Source of the DNA: Lepeophtheirus salmonis
Lineage: Eukaryota > Arthropoda > Copepoda > Siphonostomatoida > Caligidae
DNA: 64,000 nt
Reading direction: 5' to 3'
Assembly: GCF_016086655.4 (NCBI RefSeq)
Contig: NC_052141.2
Coordinates: 4,278,001-4,342,000, forward strand
Under the pieces are notes generated by a model. The model made no database searches. It saw only the letters and a list, made by a program, of their open reading frames with translations, and was not told the origin of the DNA. The translations under genes and the position numbers were made by a program. Shown piece by piece: positions 1 through 13,100 of the stretch (positions within the stretch are counted from its first letter, which is position 1; each line of letters starts with the position of its first letter).

Positions 1-1225
1 TTCTCCTCATCTGGGAATGAAAATTATACGTGACAAATTCCAGATCTCTAGGATTCCATGTCAGCTGCCATTCATAGTTCAATTAAAAAATAGCAAATCC
101 TTGCTGCCAGTATATCTTTTTGTAGATACTATTTAGTATTATAACTTTTAAAATCAGTCACTTGCCACCTCAGAATTTCGAACTTCAAGAGTCTGTAAAT
201 TTTTACTTTCACTCTAGTACACAGAGGCAAATATTTCATGGACATATTTGAGTTAATTATAGGCTTTGTATTCAAATTTGTGGGATGAATTAGGATCCAA
301 TAGGTTTAGCTATTGTTGAGAACCTTGTTTTGATTTATATGACTTATATTGGACCCGATATCCGCCATTTCAAATTTAATCCATCAATTTTTTATTATTT
401 TATTATTGTGACTATCAATTTTGGCTTCTTTAGGAGTGCATTTTGCAACACACTCAAAGGGTTAATAAAAATAATGTATTCATAGAAATTGACGAATATT
501 TGTTGAGGAATACAAATGTCAATTTGCTTTTGTTTTGACGGACAAAATATATATAGAACTATATTTTAACATCGATATATAATGTGGTGATGATTAATAA
601 CTCATTCATTATTTCCATATTATCTACAAAAAGTTTATCAATAGCAGAAATTTGTTATGAATCAAGCTGGCGGCTATTATTATATTGGTTATCAATTATC
701 ACATAAACTTGAACATTAATCAATCATGAGACAATTATATTTGATACCACATTTTATCATTGATCATTTAATATAATACTAGCAGGAGTACCTGGGCATT
801 TCTTACAGGCATTAGGCATAGACAACAAACAAACGTACAAACTTTGTTTCCAAAATAGGGATGAAAAAATGGTCTAAATCAATGTTAATATAAATCTAAA
901 AGAAATGTATATGTTCGTAAGAGAAAATTATGTTTATAAACACAGGACAAATCCACATTTTCTTGGATCCGGGTCCTTTTGGATCTTTAGACGTAAATAT
1001 TAGAGTCATTTTGAGTGCCCAAACACTTGGATCTAGGCCCGTTTTCAAAATTAGAGGGATATTAATATCGAATTTTATTATTATTTTAACAAAAGTTCGG
1101 ACCCTTATAAAATAGAATCTTGATTAAGGTTACATTTTTAGTGATTACCAATTCCGATACAATTACTTTTAGAACATAATATTAGTTACTTATATAATTG
1201 CATTGGTAAAGCCACGCAATACAAC
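1..1225. other. intergenic, with one dispersed repeat copy
   Basis: No coding region is supported. About 215-560 is a copy of a dispersed repeat that recurs at 12970-13130, 46998-47345 and 47408-47712. The shared part includes a stretch reading roughly GTGCAATTTGCGACACAC followed by GGGTTAATA and AAATTGACGAATATTTG. The remainder is AT-rich sequence in which I see nothing. Confidence 0.5.
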
Positions 1226-1825
1226 CAGGGGCGTCCGCAGGATTATATTTTGGGTGGAGCTTGGTTTTATTATTTGGTTAAATTAAATGCATGTTTAAAT
1301 TTCGAAAATATATAGCTATTCAAAAGAAATTTGAAAAATTAAATTTCAAATATTAAATTTTTGGGGAAAAAATTTCAAATACTAAACTTTTCGAAAAAAA
1401 AAAATCAAAAATGTAAAGTTAATGAGAAGAAACTAAATTTTTTGGACAAAATCTCTAAAATTAAATTTCGAATATTGAACTTTTACAAAAAAAAAATTCA
1501 AAAATCCAAAGCTAATCAAGAAAAATTAAATTTTTTGGACAAAATCTCCAAAATTAAATTTCAAATATTAAACTTTTTCGAAAATGAAATCAAAAATCTA
1601 TTCACAAAAAAATTTCAAATATTAAATTTTTGGGAATAAAATTTCAAAAATCCATAGCGATTCACAAAAAATTACATTCCTTGCAAAAAAAAAAAAGAAA
1701 AATTTTATTTTTGCTCTGCTGCTTAATTTGACCGAATAACGGAAAAAAGTTCAAGTAAAAATCAAAAATTCCTAAATTTGGGGAGTGATACAGCCCTTCC
1801 AGCCCACCCGCTGCAGACACCCCCG
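1226..1825 (+). mobile_element. AT-rich non-autonomous element with GC-rich ends (copy 1)
   Basis: The left end reads CAGGGGCGTCCGCAGG and the right end, reverse complemented, begins CGGGGGTGTCTGCAG, so the ends form an imperfect inverted pair. Between them is an A/T core made of loose repeats of a unit containing AAATTTCAAATATTAAATTT and a CATAGCTATTCACAAAAAA-like piece. Flanks are ACAAC on the left and ACAAT on the right, a possible 5-bp target duplication. A short piece of the same left end recurs at about 2268. A lysine-rich reading frame at 1361-1639 is only the repeat core read through. Transposon nature is inferred from the ends and the dispersed copies; the superfamily is not determined. 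Confidence 0.6.
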
Positions 1826-3479
1826 ACAATTGTTGTATAGATGTCGCTCCAAGCACTTATAAGGATAATAGAGATGCTCCGTTCGATATAGATGATATTA
1901 TTTTCTTAACTAGGATGAAGCATTAAGCAATACTATAGGCTTTTTAAGATCCGTAAAAGTTTAATTATACAAAGGCTGTTAGGATACCACAAATTTACGT
2001 ACAGGGATTCTCAACTTTTTTTTAGTGATGTACCGCTTATAAAATATTTATATAACCCATCTACCCCCCTTAATAAATAACTTTTATAATAAATAATTGA
2101 TATTTTGAATGCTGGAATGTTTTTTATCAATTGTAAAATATAGGTATTATCCCCCCCCATAATCCCCCTAACAAGTTCTATTAATTTCAGAAACTTGAAA
2201 GTTAAAGCTAATTTTTAAGTTTACTACACAAATTTGAAACGCGCTCAATAGACTATACCAACCCTTGGTACGTCCGCGAGATTATATTTTGGGAATGAAT
2301 GCGTAGTGCCCCAAGTTCCACCAGGGTTCCCAAAAACTAAGCTTACTTAAGCAATGGTTTTCAAAGTGGGGCCGTGAGGGGAGGCTAGAGGGTGGGGGTG
2401 ATATTATGAATATATATTTTAAAAATTTTAAAAAATTGTGAAGATTTAATATGAGAATAATAGTCTCGTAGGACTTAAGAGAATAGCAGTTGGTATGTTT
2501 GACTTATTTGGCTAGTTATAAGATTATTTGAGGCCCCTCTTTTCTTTTCTTTTTATGATGAAAGGTTGCGTGAAACAATAAATGTAACGACGTGTTTCAT
2601 TTACATAAAATTAAGTAGATGGAATATTAAAAGGTTGTAAATATACAAAAAAATACAACAAACGAAAATAAACACAAGAACCGAGACAGATAGGACATAT
2701 ATTCCGGTCTCAGTTCGACTTTGTCGGTTCCTGTTCCAGCGATTCAAGAACCGGAACCCCTTGAACGGCTAAACCGATAAAGTCACAACCTTACTCAATA
2801 TTACTTCTTCAGGCTATAAAATATATTTTTGTAAAATTAGTCCTTAGAGTCAGAATCGGAAATTGAATGCACCTACTCAGCAGCTCTGCTTGTAAGTCAA
2901 TAAATGTCTTATTTGTCATCAATAATTTGTGGAGGTGTTTGATAGTGGACAAGGATAGAAGCTGTCTCTATGTGTTCACATAATATATGTATCTATAATA
3001 TAGATATGATAATGAAAGATAATTGCTTGGCAAATTAGAATTATTATTAAGAGAGAAGGCAGAGGAGAAGTGTTGGCAAATGACATGTGAGTACATAGTA
3101 GGTCTATAATAAGTCAATGTTTATGTTATGATTGTAGAACATGTTATGTAGAGCTGAGAGTTATCAAACAAAATAATAATATGAAACATCCTTTCTATGT
3201 ACATAAAGCATTAGTCAATAATATATAGGGGTATGAACAAAATATTAGTGATGTCTTTTGGAAATCATAGACCGGTTATAGAGAGCGTTATAATTACAAT
3301 TAATGCTGTGTCAGTCCTAATTTATTCGGTACATTCAAGTCTTGTGACCGGTATAGAAGGTCTTGTAGATAAATTTGACCAAGTTTAAGGGACCCAAGGC
3401 CCATAACGAACCTTCATGGTGAATACTTTATTTATGAAAAAAGGAGAGTGATACAATTTTGAATATTTTATATTAAAAC
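1826..3479. other. intergenic, no gene seen
   Basis: AT-rich with a fragment of the AT-rich element end at about 2265-2300. Around 3300 is a short repeat (GTGTCAGTCCTAATTTATTC) that recurs at about 43140. No supported reading frame. Confidence 0.4.
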
Positions 3480-4110
3480 CTCCTGCTTCAAGGACAGCCT
3501 CCCACACAAAACCTGAAAGCTTAAACGGACTTTGAGCTCTCAGCAGCGTTTATCGAGCTGCCACTGAACTGAGAGACGGCCTCAGGTCATCAACAGAGTT
3601 ATGGTAGATTACACATGCCTCCCCTCCAACTTTCCCTACAGATTATAATCACAAGGATTAAGATCAGGAGAATTAGAGGGTCAGGTCTTGAAGTTCCAAA
3701 AATGTAGCACATTCCCCTACATCCATTCCTGCACAATATTGGCTTTATGGACGGGGGCAGAGTCCTGCTGGAAGGTGTAACTTCTGCCTCGAGTACCTTT
3801 GTCCATCCATGGCTTGCCACGTCCACGTAGACCTCTTTTTACACCTTTTGCTTGTTCTTGAAGCAGTAGGGTTGTATGACGTGACCCTCACTACTAATGA
3901 CACACAGGACCGTCACTGCGGCTGGGTTCTTCGCCTTGAACATCATAGGGACTTCAGAAGGCTATTTAAATATACATCTATCATTCTGGCTACTTCTTTT
4001 CAGTTTCTTTTCTTGTCGATAGTGAATATCTTCTCATCTGAGAAGAATTGCAAATGCCCTCCAGTAAAACAGGATCTTCTTGCTCCTAGCCTCTCTGGTG
4101 AGCACTAATT
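3480..4110 (-). pseudogene. mariner-type transposase remnant
   Basis: Read on the minus strand in shifting frames this gives FFSDEKIFTID (first catalytic Asp region), then a VTVLCVISSEGHV-like core strand, then DSAPVHKANIVQEW (second Asp) and PSNSPDLNPCDYN (third Asp). These are the classic mariner blocks in the right order. Several frameshifts and stops separate them, so no protein can be made. Minus-strand sequence at 4750-5070 may be its N-terminal part, but I could not establish that. Confidence 0.65.
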
Positions 4111-5169
4111 GAATCTGTTAACAAGTTACTAAACCTGTTAACAGATTCTGTTCCATAGCACAATTTCAGAAATAAATTTTTTAAAGACTTTTTAAAAGTT
4201 AAAAAAGTCTATTAAAATTAGTTAATGCGAAATAACTAAAAATATCTTCTGACGATCCATGTTCACTCAGTTTTTCTTAATTTGATCGAAATGTGCGACC
4301 TAAAGATGGGCTCCTAGAACCATGAAATTTTGGATGGATAATTGTCTGACCGTATGATAACTTTTCCGCTATAGCCTTAATCGAAATTTAAAAAAGTTGA
4401 AAATCAAACAGCTCTAATGTGAAATGCTCTTAATACAAATTTCATATGTTTTATTCGGCTTCATAAGCCAGGGATATTTTCATGATTAAATAAGGACCTA
4501 TAGTACCGAACCTAAGGCTGGACTGTACCAGTTAAATATTGACCGACACAATAATAATTACAACTGGTACGTTTTAAAATTTAAATAAATCAACGCTGAC
4601 CCAATTATAGAGATGGACAGAAGAATTTACACAAAACTATAAAGCTCCATAATTTTATTGTTTATTATAGAGCAGAGGTTTTTTGACGATAATAATGTGC
4701 AAGGACCACTTCCAAACAGTTTCTACTTGATGTGGGCACCATTAGCTTTAATCACAAGTCACGTGCATATGATATTTTTGCCTTGTGGGGACTGAACAGA
4801 GCATTCTTGATTCCCCAGCCACCTTGCACCCGTTGTCCACAGTCCTTCTCTCGTACTTTATAGTGCAGATGATGTTCTTTGCAGCGTTTCCGGCCGAGTA
4901 CACATTTTGGACTGCTATTGGACCTACATATGGAAGACTGCGAGTAAATCTTCTTAAATAAATGTTTTGTATAAAAAGTTTGTCTGAGAAGTAACCACAG
5001 CATTGTTCAGTTTCCAGAAAAAAACCGGATAAACTATTTACGGGGTAAATACAAAACTTAGTGTTCAATAATTATGCCTTCACAAAAAGAAAAAGGACTA
5101 CTTGTATTACATTATAATTATTAAAAAATCATGATTGTATTGAAATTGTAGTGAAAATAAATCAGAAAA
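4111..5169. other. intergenic, no gene established
   Basis: Two overlapping minus-strand frames of 83 and 106 codons lie at 4748-5068. Neither has a recognisable domain. The composition is less AT-rich than the surroundings, which would fit a decayed transposon piece, but this is a guess. Confidence 0.3.
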
Positions 5170-5392
5170 GATTGGTTAGGCAATTTTTCCAACTATGGAA
5201 TTATTATTAAATGATTGTTGGAAATTGTTGACAGAGATAACTCAAATTTTCCCAATTGTAAATTGGGAAAAAGGACTACCATTGAAATCAAAATTCAGAA
5301 GACTTATGCAGGGAAAGTACATCGTTACTTCTGTTACAACCTTTCATACAAAAAGAAACCAAAAAAGAAGGACTAAAATCGGTTGGTACGGA
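5170..5392 (+). repeat. single copy of a roughly 190-bp repeat unit
   Basis: This stretch matches the tandem units at 7426-7920. All contain a GGAATTATTA-type start, a GATTGTTGGAAATT block and a CAACCTTTCATACAAAAAGAA-like end. A 76-codon frame over this unit is not conserved in the tandem copies, so it is not called as a gene. Confidence 0.55.
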
Positions 5393-5995
5393 GCGTCCGC
5401 CGGGGGAAAGGCTGTTTTTTGTTAATAGCATTGGATTTTTAAGAAATTTAATTTTTGAAATTTGTATCCAAAAATATAATTTTTCAAAAAAAAATCATAA
5501 TAATTTAATTTTCTATGTATAGCTATGAATTTAAAAAAAAAAATTCCAAAAATTTGATATTTGAAATGTATTTTTTCGAATTTTTTTGTAAATTAAAAGT
5601 AATTTTTGAATTTCTTTTGTAAATAGCAGTGGATTTTCAAAAAAAGTCCAAAAAATTTAATTTCTGTCCATAAATCTGAATTTTTGAAATTTTTATCTAA
5701 ATATAAGATATTTGAAATTTTTTGTGAATAACTGTAAATTTTGAAAAAAAATTCAAAATTTTTATCGACAAGTTTTATTTAAAAAAAAATATTTCCAATA
5801 AAATTAAACTTCTATCGATAGCTGCTTTGGATTTTTGAAATTTTTTCAAAAAATTTGTAAATTTTTTTTTGCTAAATAGCGATCAATTTCAGATTTTTTT
5901 TTTCTAAATTACTAATTTTTCGATTTTTTTTTTCAAAATAAAATCCAAAATCCAAGCCCTCCCTATACCCCCCCCAAAAAAAAAAAAAATATATA
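5393..5995 (+). mobile_element. AT-rich non-autonomous element (copy 2)
   Basis: Starts with GGAGCGTCCGCCGGGGG, a variant of the family left end. It carries the same A/T core with repeated TTTGAAATTTTTTGTGAATA-like units and runs into a C-rich tract near 5965-5980 where the right end has decayed. It directly abuts the 190-bp repeat unit on its left. Confidence 0.5.
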
Positions 5996-6711
5996 TATAT
6001 AGGCCTGGGGACAATTCTCCTTAACTATGGATGGAATGACTACACTATGCAACATAATTTTCGCCAACGTTTGGCTAAAACGTACATATATTATTGTTAA
6101 TTTAAAAATAGAACACTAAAATGATCGTTTAAATTTTGAATCGTAGTAAATTTCGCCTTTAAATCCTTTTATTAAAAATCTCATTTTTTCGTATAATTTC
6201 GATTCAAACCCATATTTTGAAATGAAATAACTATATAGATAAAAATTAAAGGTAAAAACAATTGATATACTAGAAGGGGCATTCGGTAGACCGCAAATCC
6301 TCCCTTAAAATCAAATAGATTTATGTATCTTTATTTGTTTCAATAACTTCGTTATACTAGATTAATATATGATTATACACATTTTTCAAGAACTCTATTT
6401 ACAATAACTTAATAAATAAAATATCTTTTGAATGAGATAATGTTATAATCTCCGCAACGAAGTTAAACGGAGATTACGTTTTAAACCCTTGTTTTTTTTT
6501 TGTTATTTAGTTTGTTTGTTTGATTGTCACCAGGATCACAGCAAAAATTACATATCGATTTTTAACAAACTTAGAGATAATATATGGTCACAGTAAGAGG
6601 TCATTACATTTTGAGAAGTAATAATTTTACACAATTACATATTACACAAAACGTAAAAAATAACTTTATAAGATAATATTCACAAAAAAAATAAGAATAA
6701 ATGTAGATACC
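5996..6711. other. intergenic, no gene seen
   Basis: AT-rich sequence without a supported reading frame or a repeat that I could match elsewhere in the window. Confidence 0.4.
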
Positions 6712-7425
6712 AAAGGCGTCCACATGGAGAGGGCTGAAGGGGCTGTATCCATCCCCTATATTAAGGATTTTTTTTTTTACTAAAAAATTAATATTTGATT
6801 TTTTTTTTTTTTTTTTAAATATTAATATTTTAAAATTTAATTTAGTTTTTCAAATAATTTATATGAATATATGGATTCTTTCAATCTTGTACCAAAAAAT
6901 TAATTTTCTGTACATAACTATGGATTTTTTAAATTTTTTTCAAAAATATAATATTTAAAATGTGTTTCCAAATATTCCATATTCCGTGATAAGCTATAGA
7001 TTTTATAATTTTCTTTCTAAAAAAATTAGGATTCGAAAAAATTTAAATAAATTACAAAAAAATTAATTTTTTATAACTAAGGATTTTTTAAATATGTTTT
7101 GAAAAAATTTAGTATTTGAAATTATTTTCGAAAAATTTAATTTTTTGTGAATAACAATGGTTTTTTAAATTTTTTCCTTCAAATCTAATATTTGAAATTT
7201 TTTACAAAATTTAATTTTCTGTGAATAACTATGGATTTTTATTTTTTCCAAAAAAATTAATATTTGATTTTTTTTTTCAAAAATTATAATATTTTCGAAT
7301 TAATTCCGTTTTTCAAAAAATTTAAATGAAGCCCATTAGATTCTTAAAAAAAAAAATTTGAAATTGATTTGAAATTTAAATGTTTTTTTTTTAATTTAAT
7401 TTTCTGTGAATTACTATGGGTTTTA
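6712..7425 (-). mobile_element. AT-rich non-autonomous element (copy 3, inverted)
   Basis: The left boundary carries the family right end in inverted orientation (AAAGGCGTCCACATGGAG, then GGGCTGTATCCATCCCC). The core is the typical A/T unit ending TCTGTGAATAACTATGG, repeated several times. The right boundary is worn and runs into the tandem 190-bp repeats. Confidence 0.5.
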
Positions 7426-7920
7426 AAAATTCCCAACCATGGAATTAATACTTAATGATTGTTGGAAATTATTTATAGCTTAAGAGGGGGTCATTCAACC
7501 AATCAACGATCAGAACCCTCATTACGGGAAAACACATTGTTACCTTTATTTTATCACGCAACCTTTCATCTAAAAATAAACCAATCAGTCCAATAATCCG
7601 TTCGTAATTCGCCAATTTTTCGTAACCATAGAATTAATACTCCATGATTGTTGGAAATTGGTTTGAGCTTAACAAGAGATAATTCAGCCAATCAACGTTC
7701 AGAACCCTTAATATGGGATAATACATCATCGTTATCTTTATTTTATCACACAACCTTTCGTACAAAAAGAAACCAAAATGCTCAAAATCAGTTAATAGTT
7801 AGCAATTATTCTACAACACGGAATTAATACACAATCAGTGTTGGGAATTATTCACACCTTAGAAAGCTAATTCTTATTCAAATAATCAAAGTTCAGAACA
7901 CTGATTAGGAGTAAAGAAGC
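7426..7920 (+). repeat. tandem array of about 190-bp units (two full, one partial)
   Basis: Two full units and a partial third start near 7430, 7622 and 7810. Each begins with a GGAATTAATAC block and has GATTGTTGGAAATT soon after. Other shared blocks are CCAATCAACG, CAGAACCCT and CACACAACCTTTC. A lone unit lies at 5170-5392. No coding potential is conserved between units. Confidence 0.6.
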
Positions 7921-9359
7921 AGAAACATCGCTAGCTGACAACACAAACAGACTGAAGTTATTTTTGTTAGCGAGATAACGCCGTTACCTACGTTATTTCA
8001 TTAAGCAAATATGAGGGGGGAGGGGGGACGGGTTTTCGATCTTCGTAAATTTCGATCCATCGAAATATAGGTATAGATCTGTCTAGAAAAATCACTTAAT
8101 CCCATACGGGGAAAAAATTATGTAGACCGAATCTCAAGACTAGTTTATATTGTTGATTGGGTTTCTCATTGCTCGGGAAATTGTCGTTAACCGGGATGCC
8201 CCTTTTTGGAATTTCGTGACCCAATCCAACCCACAACAAAAAAAAAATCAATAGTACACTAGTCCAGTGCTAGGATTTTTTATAAAATATGTCCTATATA
8301 AAGGATGAATTTTTTGTCTTTTTTAAATAAAATTTAAAAAAGAATTTTCTTTTCTTTCCATTTTCCCCCCCTTAAAATATATGTCTCAGAGAAACCCTTT
8401 CATCTAAATCACCACATGTGCACTAAATTGATTATACCTCATAAAAAATATATTTTATTCATGCTATCATTTTTTTTAAAAGCATTATCATACTACATCG
8501 TACAGTTTCATAAACCTTTTCATGACAGAAGAGCCTGATCTTAATTGTAGATAAAGTATTACATAAAAAGTAACGGATCATGCCCATTTTGCCAAATTCT
8601 GGGATTCAATTCTGATATTAAATATCATAGGTATTGAAGGCCCTCTGCAGCTAAAATTTGTAAACCAATCAGATTTGAGGAAATAAGAACTAAAATATTA
8701 AATAAGGAAAGATTGTCTGGATGTGTATATGCTTACTGTAAAATCATTTTTGATATATGAAATAACAATGTAGAAACAAGGTTGTGTAGCAAATAATATT
8801 GTGTTTCGGTTTGAAAATCCTACAGCAGTCTGAGACCGTTATAATTTTTAGTGGGCATTGCTCAGAGATATAAGGCGTCGACAAACAGGCAAAGTTTGCT
8901 TTAATATTGTAGATATAACTCCATCAGAAATCCCTTCTTTTACTTTCCGTTTTTCATCAGCACACGCACACGTAGCTGCTCAATATTCAGATGTTCCTTT
9001 CTCAACAAAGAAATAATGTTGACAACGTTCGAGAAAATAAAAAAACATTGTTCAGATTGGCAAAAAAAAAATAAAACCTGCACACTAGAAAATGCTTAGG
9101 ATTTACAGCCCTGGATTTCTATTCCAATTTTTTTTTTTTTTTATTTTTTAATATGCGGTGTTTTGCTTTAGCTACTACACACGCTCGTTGCTACCATGTT
9201 ATTTCTCTGATAATTTCCGTAAAACTCAAAAAAGAGATACTAGACAAACTTGGTTTTATTAATATTAAAGACTTAGGGAACCATTTCAATCTAGAATAAA
9301 CTTACATATTTAATAACTACTAGTTATAACTAGTGATGAACATCGTGTATATTTTGGAC
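7921..9359. other. intergenic with scattered repeat pieces
   Basis: About 8870-9125 contains blocks that recur near 27940-28050, 57780-57860 and 58090-58210, including CACAGTAAAAAATGCTTAGGA-like and AACATTGTTCAGATTGGC-like sequences. These usually sit next to arms of the fold-back family. No gene is supported. Confidence 0.4.
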
Positions 9360-10195
9360 ATGTTAAAAAAAACAACAACCAAGAATCAACATGGTAACAC
9401 ACACAATTTAAAAATATTTTGGAGGAGGGGAGCTTAGCTGTCATGACATTTCTTTAGCTCAGCTACTATCAGCTGTGACGAGGGAGGAGAATATAAACAA
9501 GGACATTGGCAAGAATTACTCTCATATTGATCGTTAATTCTTCTCAGAGTCCAAGAATGACTTACAATTATAACTCTGCGACAAATATTCAAGGTTTAAT
9601 CTCCATCTTTTAGGAGCACACATGAATGTTTAATCAGGTTTTGAATATCATTGAATGAAGTAGGAATGGAAGTTCACCACTCAGGAATTAAATAATAATC
9701 ATACCAGCTAAGAAAATATATTTTTCAGATTACCAATTCAAAAAAAAAAACGGGCCAGCTAAAAAATAAACACAATTTAAATCATTATTTATAACTATAC
9801 ATGTAAATCCGGTGTGCTTTTTAGCTGGCCCGTTAATTTGTAATTGGTAGTATAATGAACGAATTTTCTTTTCCTTAGCAGTTGTCATTATTATTTAATT
9901 CTTGAGTAGTGAATATCCTTTCCTAAATAGATTCAATTATATTCAAAACTTGCTTGAACGTTCGTGTGTGCTCATAAAAGACTAAGGATTTGTTGGGATG
10001 TTATAATTGTAAGTCCTATTTGGACTTGGAGTAGAATTGGGGATCGACATCGGAGTAATTATTGCCAATGTTCTTCCTCGTCACAGCTGATTTGATTAAT
10101 GAAATGAAACGTATGACAGCTAAGCTACTCTCCTACGAAACATTCTTCAAATTTTTAGGGTTACCATGTTGATTTTCAGTTGATTTTTTCTAGCA
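9360..10195. mobile_element. fold-back element with arms of nearly 400 bp
   Basis: Left arm about 9372-9772 and right arm about 9814-10180 are imperfect reverse complements along most of their length. Paired blocks include ATCAACATGGTAAC with GTTACCATGTTGAT, AGCTTAGCTGTCAT with ATGACAGCTAAGCT, TCAGCTGTGACGAGG with its complement, and GGGCCAGCTAAAAA with TTTTTAGCTGGCCC. The spacer is only about 40 bp. No transposase frame is present. Single arms recur at 28680-29075 and 57335-57715, and shorter pieces elsewhere. I infer a non-autonomous fold-back transposon. Confidence 0.75.
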
Positions 10196-13100
10196 TTCCA
10201 CACTGGATTTTCACCTTTGTTTATAACCTTATAGGTTGATGAAGTTTTGTATCCGAATGAAGTATTTCTTCAGATATTATATATTTCTTAAATAACTTAT
10301 ATTCAATTTGTTGTCATCGTCACAATTTACCCCAAAACACTTTTTTTAAGTTAACTTCACATATCGTGGATCTGGAGTAAAATGATGAAATGTAAAATCC
10401 TATTATTGTTTCGAGATATCAGTCATTTTAGTTCACAAAATATTTCATAACTATCTTGTAAATTGTACAATCGATAGTGAATATTTCCGTGTAGTATTTT
10501 GCAAGTAATATAAACTATAAAGAAGATTCTGTATATATAATGGAGTTTGTGGGTCTGTGTCATTTATGGGTCCCCACACCGTTGCACCCATCAGGCTGAA
10601 ATTTTGTATGGGCACCTCTTTTAAATCTGGTGAGTTAATGATTTTCTGTGGGTAATATGAAGGGGACTTATTCTATACCCAAACACTAAAGTTATTTTTT
10701 GGAGCTCTAGGAGACTAGATAGGGATTTGAGATATAAATCAACAAGTGATCAGCGTCTCAAAAAACAACAATATGAATACATTTAGACAAAATCAAAAAA
10801 ATTATGGGCAAAATAAGAATTCGGTGCAAATTGCACTTTCGTTTTTTTCAGGTGCAAAAAAATATATATTTCCAATGGAACATCGGATTCGTAGATAAAA
10901 AAAGTTTATAAAAATTTGTCTGAAAATTCGTTTGTATATCAATTTGACACAAAAAAAAATTGATATCTGTCATTTTCTGAATATTTTTTTTATTTTCCCT
11001 CTTTCTTTCCTACAGCGTCAATTTTCAATTTTTAAAAGAAATGTCACAAAACGATGGATTTTGTTAATGTACAAGGTTTTTTACAATTTTCTTCGCGAAT
11101 ATCAATTTCACAATTTTTAGACAAAATAAAATATAATGGGCTTCTCATATAGTCAACTTTTTCATATACATATATTGGTATGTTATTTGAAGTTTATAAC
11201 ATTTTTTTTTAAATTTAAAATAACACATATATGTATATTATAATGCTAGTCCGCACCGAAGGTGTCTAAACATTAAGAAGAAATAATATTGGCCATTGTC
11301 AATGTGATTTCCCACTCCCTCCTTAGCCGGAGCAACGTCAGGTAAACCTTTACTAATTATACTATATTATTATGGGATCGAAAGTGACATGTTACACCTG
11401 TTGCAATACATCGATTAATTACACAATAAATTAAAATGAGCGATAATTATTTTCCGGCTGCAATAAACTCCATCCACACGCTTCAAAGTAACAGGGTATC
11501 AAAGGTTTTTAATCCGGCGTTGATATTTCTTGCTCGAAATCTGAAAGACTAAAGAAGCTACAGATTTGCATATGACCTGTTGAGGCATCCGCTCTCAGTC
11601 CTGTTTTTTGTTGTTAATTTGTACTTTTTTTTGCACAAAGGTCTAATTGGCAGTTTTCCCTGTATGTCTGAGCCTAGTGTTTGTTATTTGTTGAAGAGCA
11701 ATCTAGTTTAGGTGCATCCTTTTATTTAGTGCTTAAATTTTATTTATTGTTTTTGTTTGGGTTTGGTTTTTATTCAAGAGCATTTTGTGTTAAAATAATT
11801 TTATTTATTGTTTTTGGATTCTTGGTATTTTAAATGTCTTCCAGATGTCCAGTTTTATTATGCCCTTATCATTATATAAGTTGAAAAAGGTGTCAAAACG
11901 GCAAAATTATCGCTTATTGCAATAATTTCTGGGACAGTTAATCGCACAGAAAAATGTGTTATCGTGAGAGGCCTAGCTCCGAGCCCGCGAACTATGAAAA
12001 AAATGGTCCAAAACTCCAATAAAAACTATTTATTTAAAAAAGTGATATTTTTTTATCCTGCCCTTTGTCTGAACTCTGAATGTTCATTACTCTAGGCTCT
12101 ACTCACCGTTTTTGAAAGTGGATGGGCCAAATCATTATATTTTTTTGCTTCTAGGGAGTGAAGCAAAATAACTTCCTTTTTTATAATACGTGATAATCCG
12201 GCTGTAGAAGTAGTAGGGATTAGGTGTGGTTTCACGCTAGTTTTCTTAGAAATATAATAAATCGTTATCATATGTTGCCGTCGAAAATAAATATTACCAA
12301 AAAATAGTTTAACAGAACATTTTATGAATGAAACAAATAACGATTTAATTCCTGAGTTTTAATTGCATGCGATTCATGAAAATTAGTTAATTGTTTCAAT
12401 TTATAATATATATAAAAAAAGATTTTGTAAATTAATTTTCATAATTTGAAAATTGCAAAATTCTTTTAACAGGAATAACTTCACAAATAATTATGCTAGA
12501 GAGCTTAAATTGATGTCATCAGATCCGGTGTCATCTAAAGACATTGAAATAGTGCAATTTCTCTAAATCCGTTTATTTAAAATCGAATTTACTCCCAAAA
12601 ACTCAACATTTTTAAGACCTTTGCGGAATCGGCAATAAGTATTTACCTAATCAGAACTAATCATCCACAACTATAAAATAAGATAGGTTTCCAATAAAAT
12701 TCTACATCTTTTTGTACAAAATAAATATTGCTCTAAAACATCTTAACGAAAAGTTATTTATAGATAAACAAAAAAATCATAGAGTATTAATATATCGAAG
12801 TTTGGTGTATAAACAATGACTCACGTGACCAGTCTGATATGATTGTAAAATAAAATTTCAAATAAAACTTGTTTTAGAGTATTTTGGAATAAGTTTGCTA
12901 TGTTGCCGCATCCTGTATATTCCATTTCAAATAAAATATATTACGATGTGAAATCTTTCTTTTATTAAAACTATCAATTTAGGCTGACTTAAGTGCAATT
13001 TGCGACGGCTCTAATGCTTAATGAGAATAATAAGAAATTGACGAATATTTTTCTCAAAGAGAATTTAAATTCAATTTGGAAAAAAATAATTCTAGCTTGC

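Noticed and set aside
1361..1639. 92-codon Lys/Asn-rich frame
   Set aside because: It is the A/T core of the AT-rich element read in one frame; other copies do not keep it open.
10535..10720. AGAGTTTGTG..CTGTGT start considered as a Helitron end
   Set aside because: Two similar copies exist (also 51365-51540), but neither shows a TC start with a hairpin and CTRR end that I could verify.
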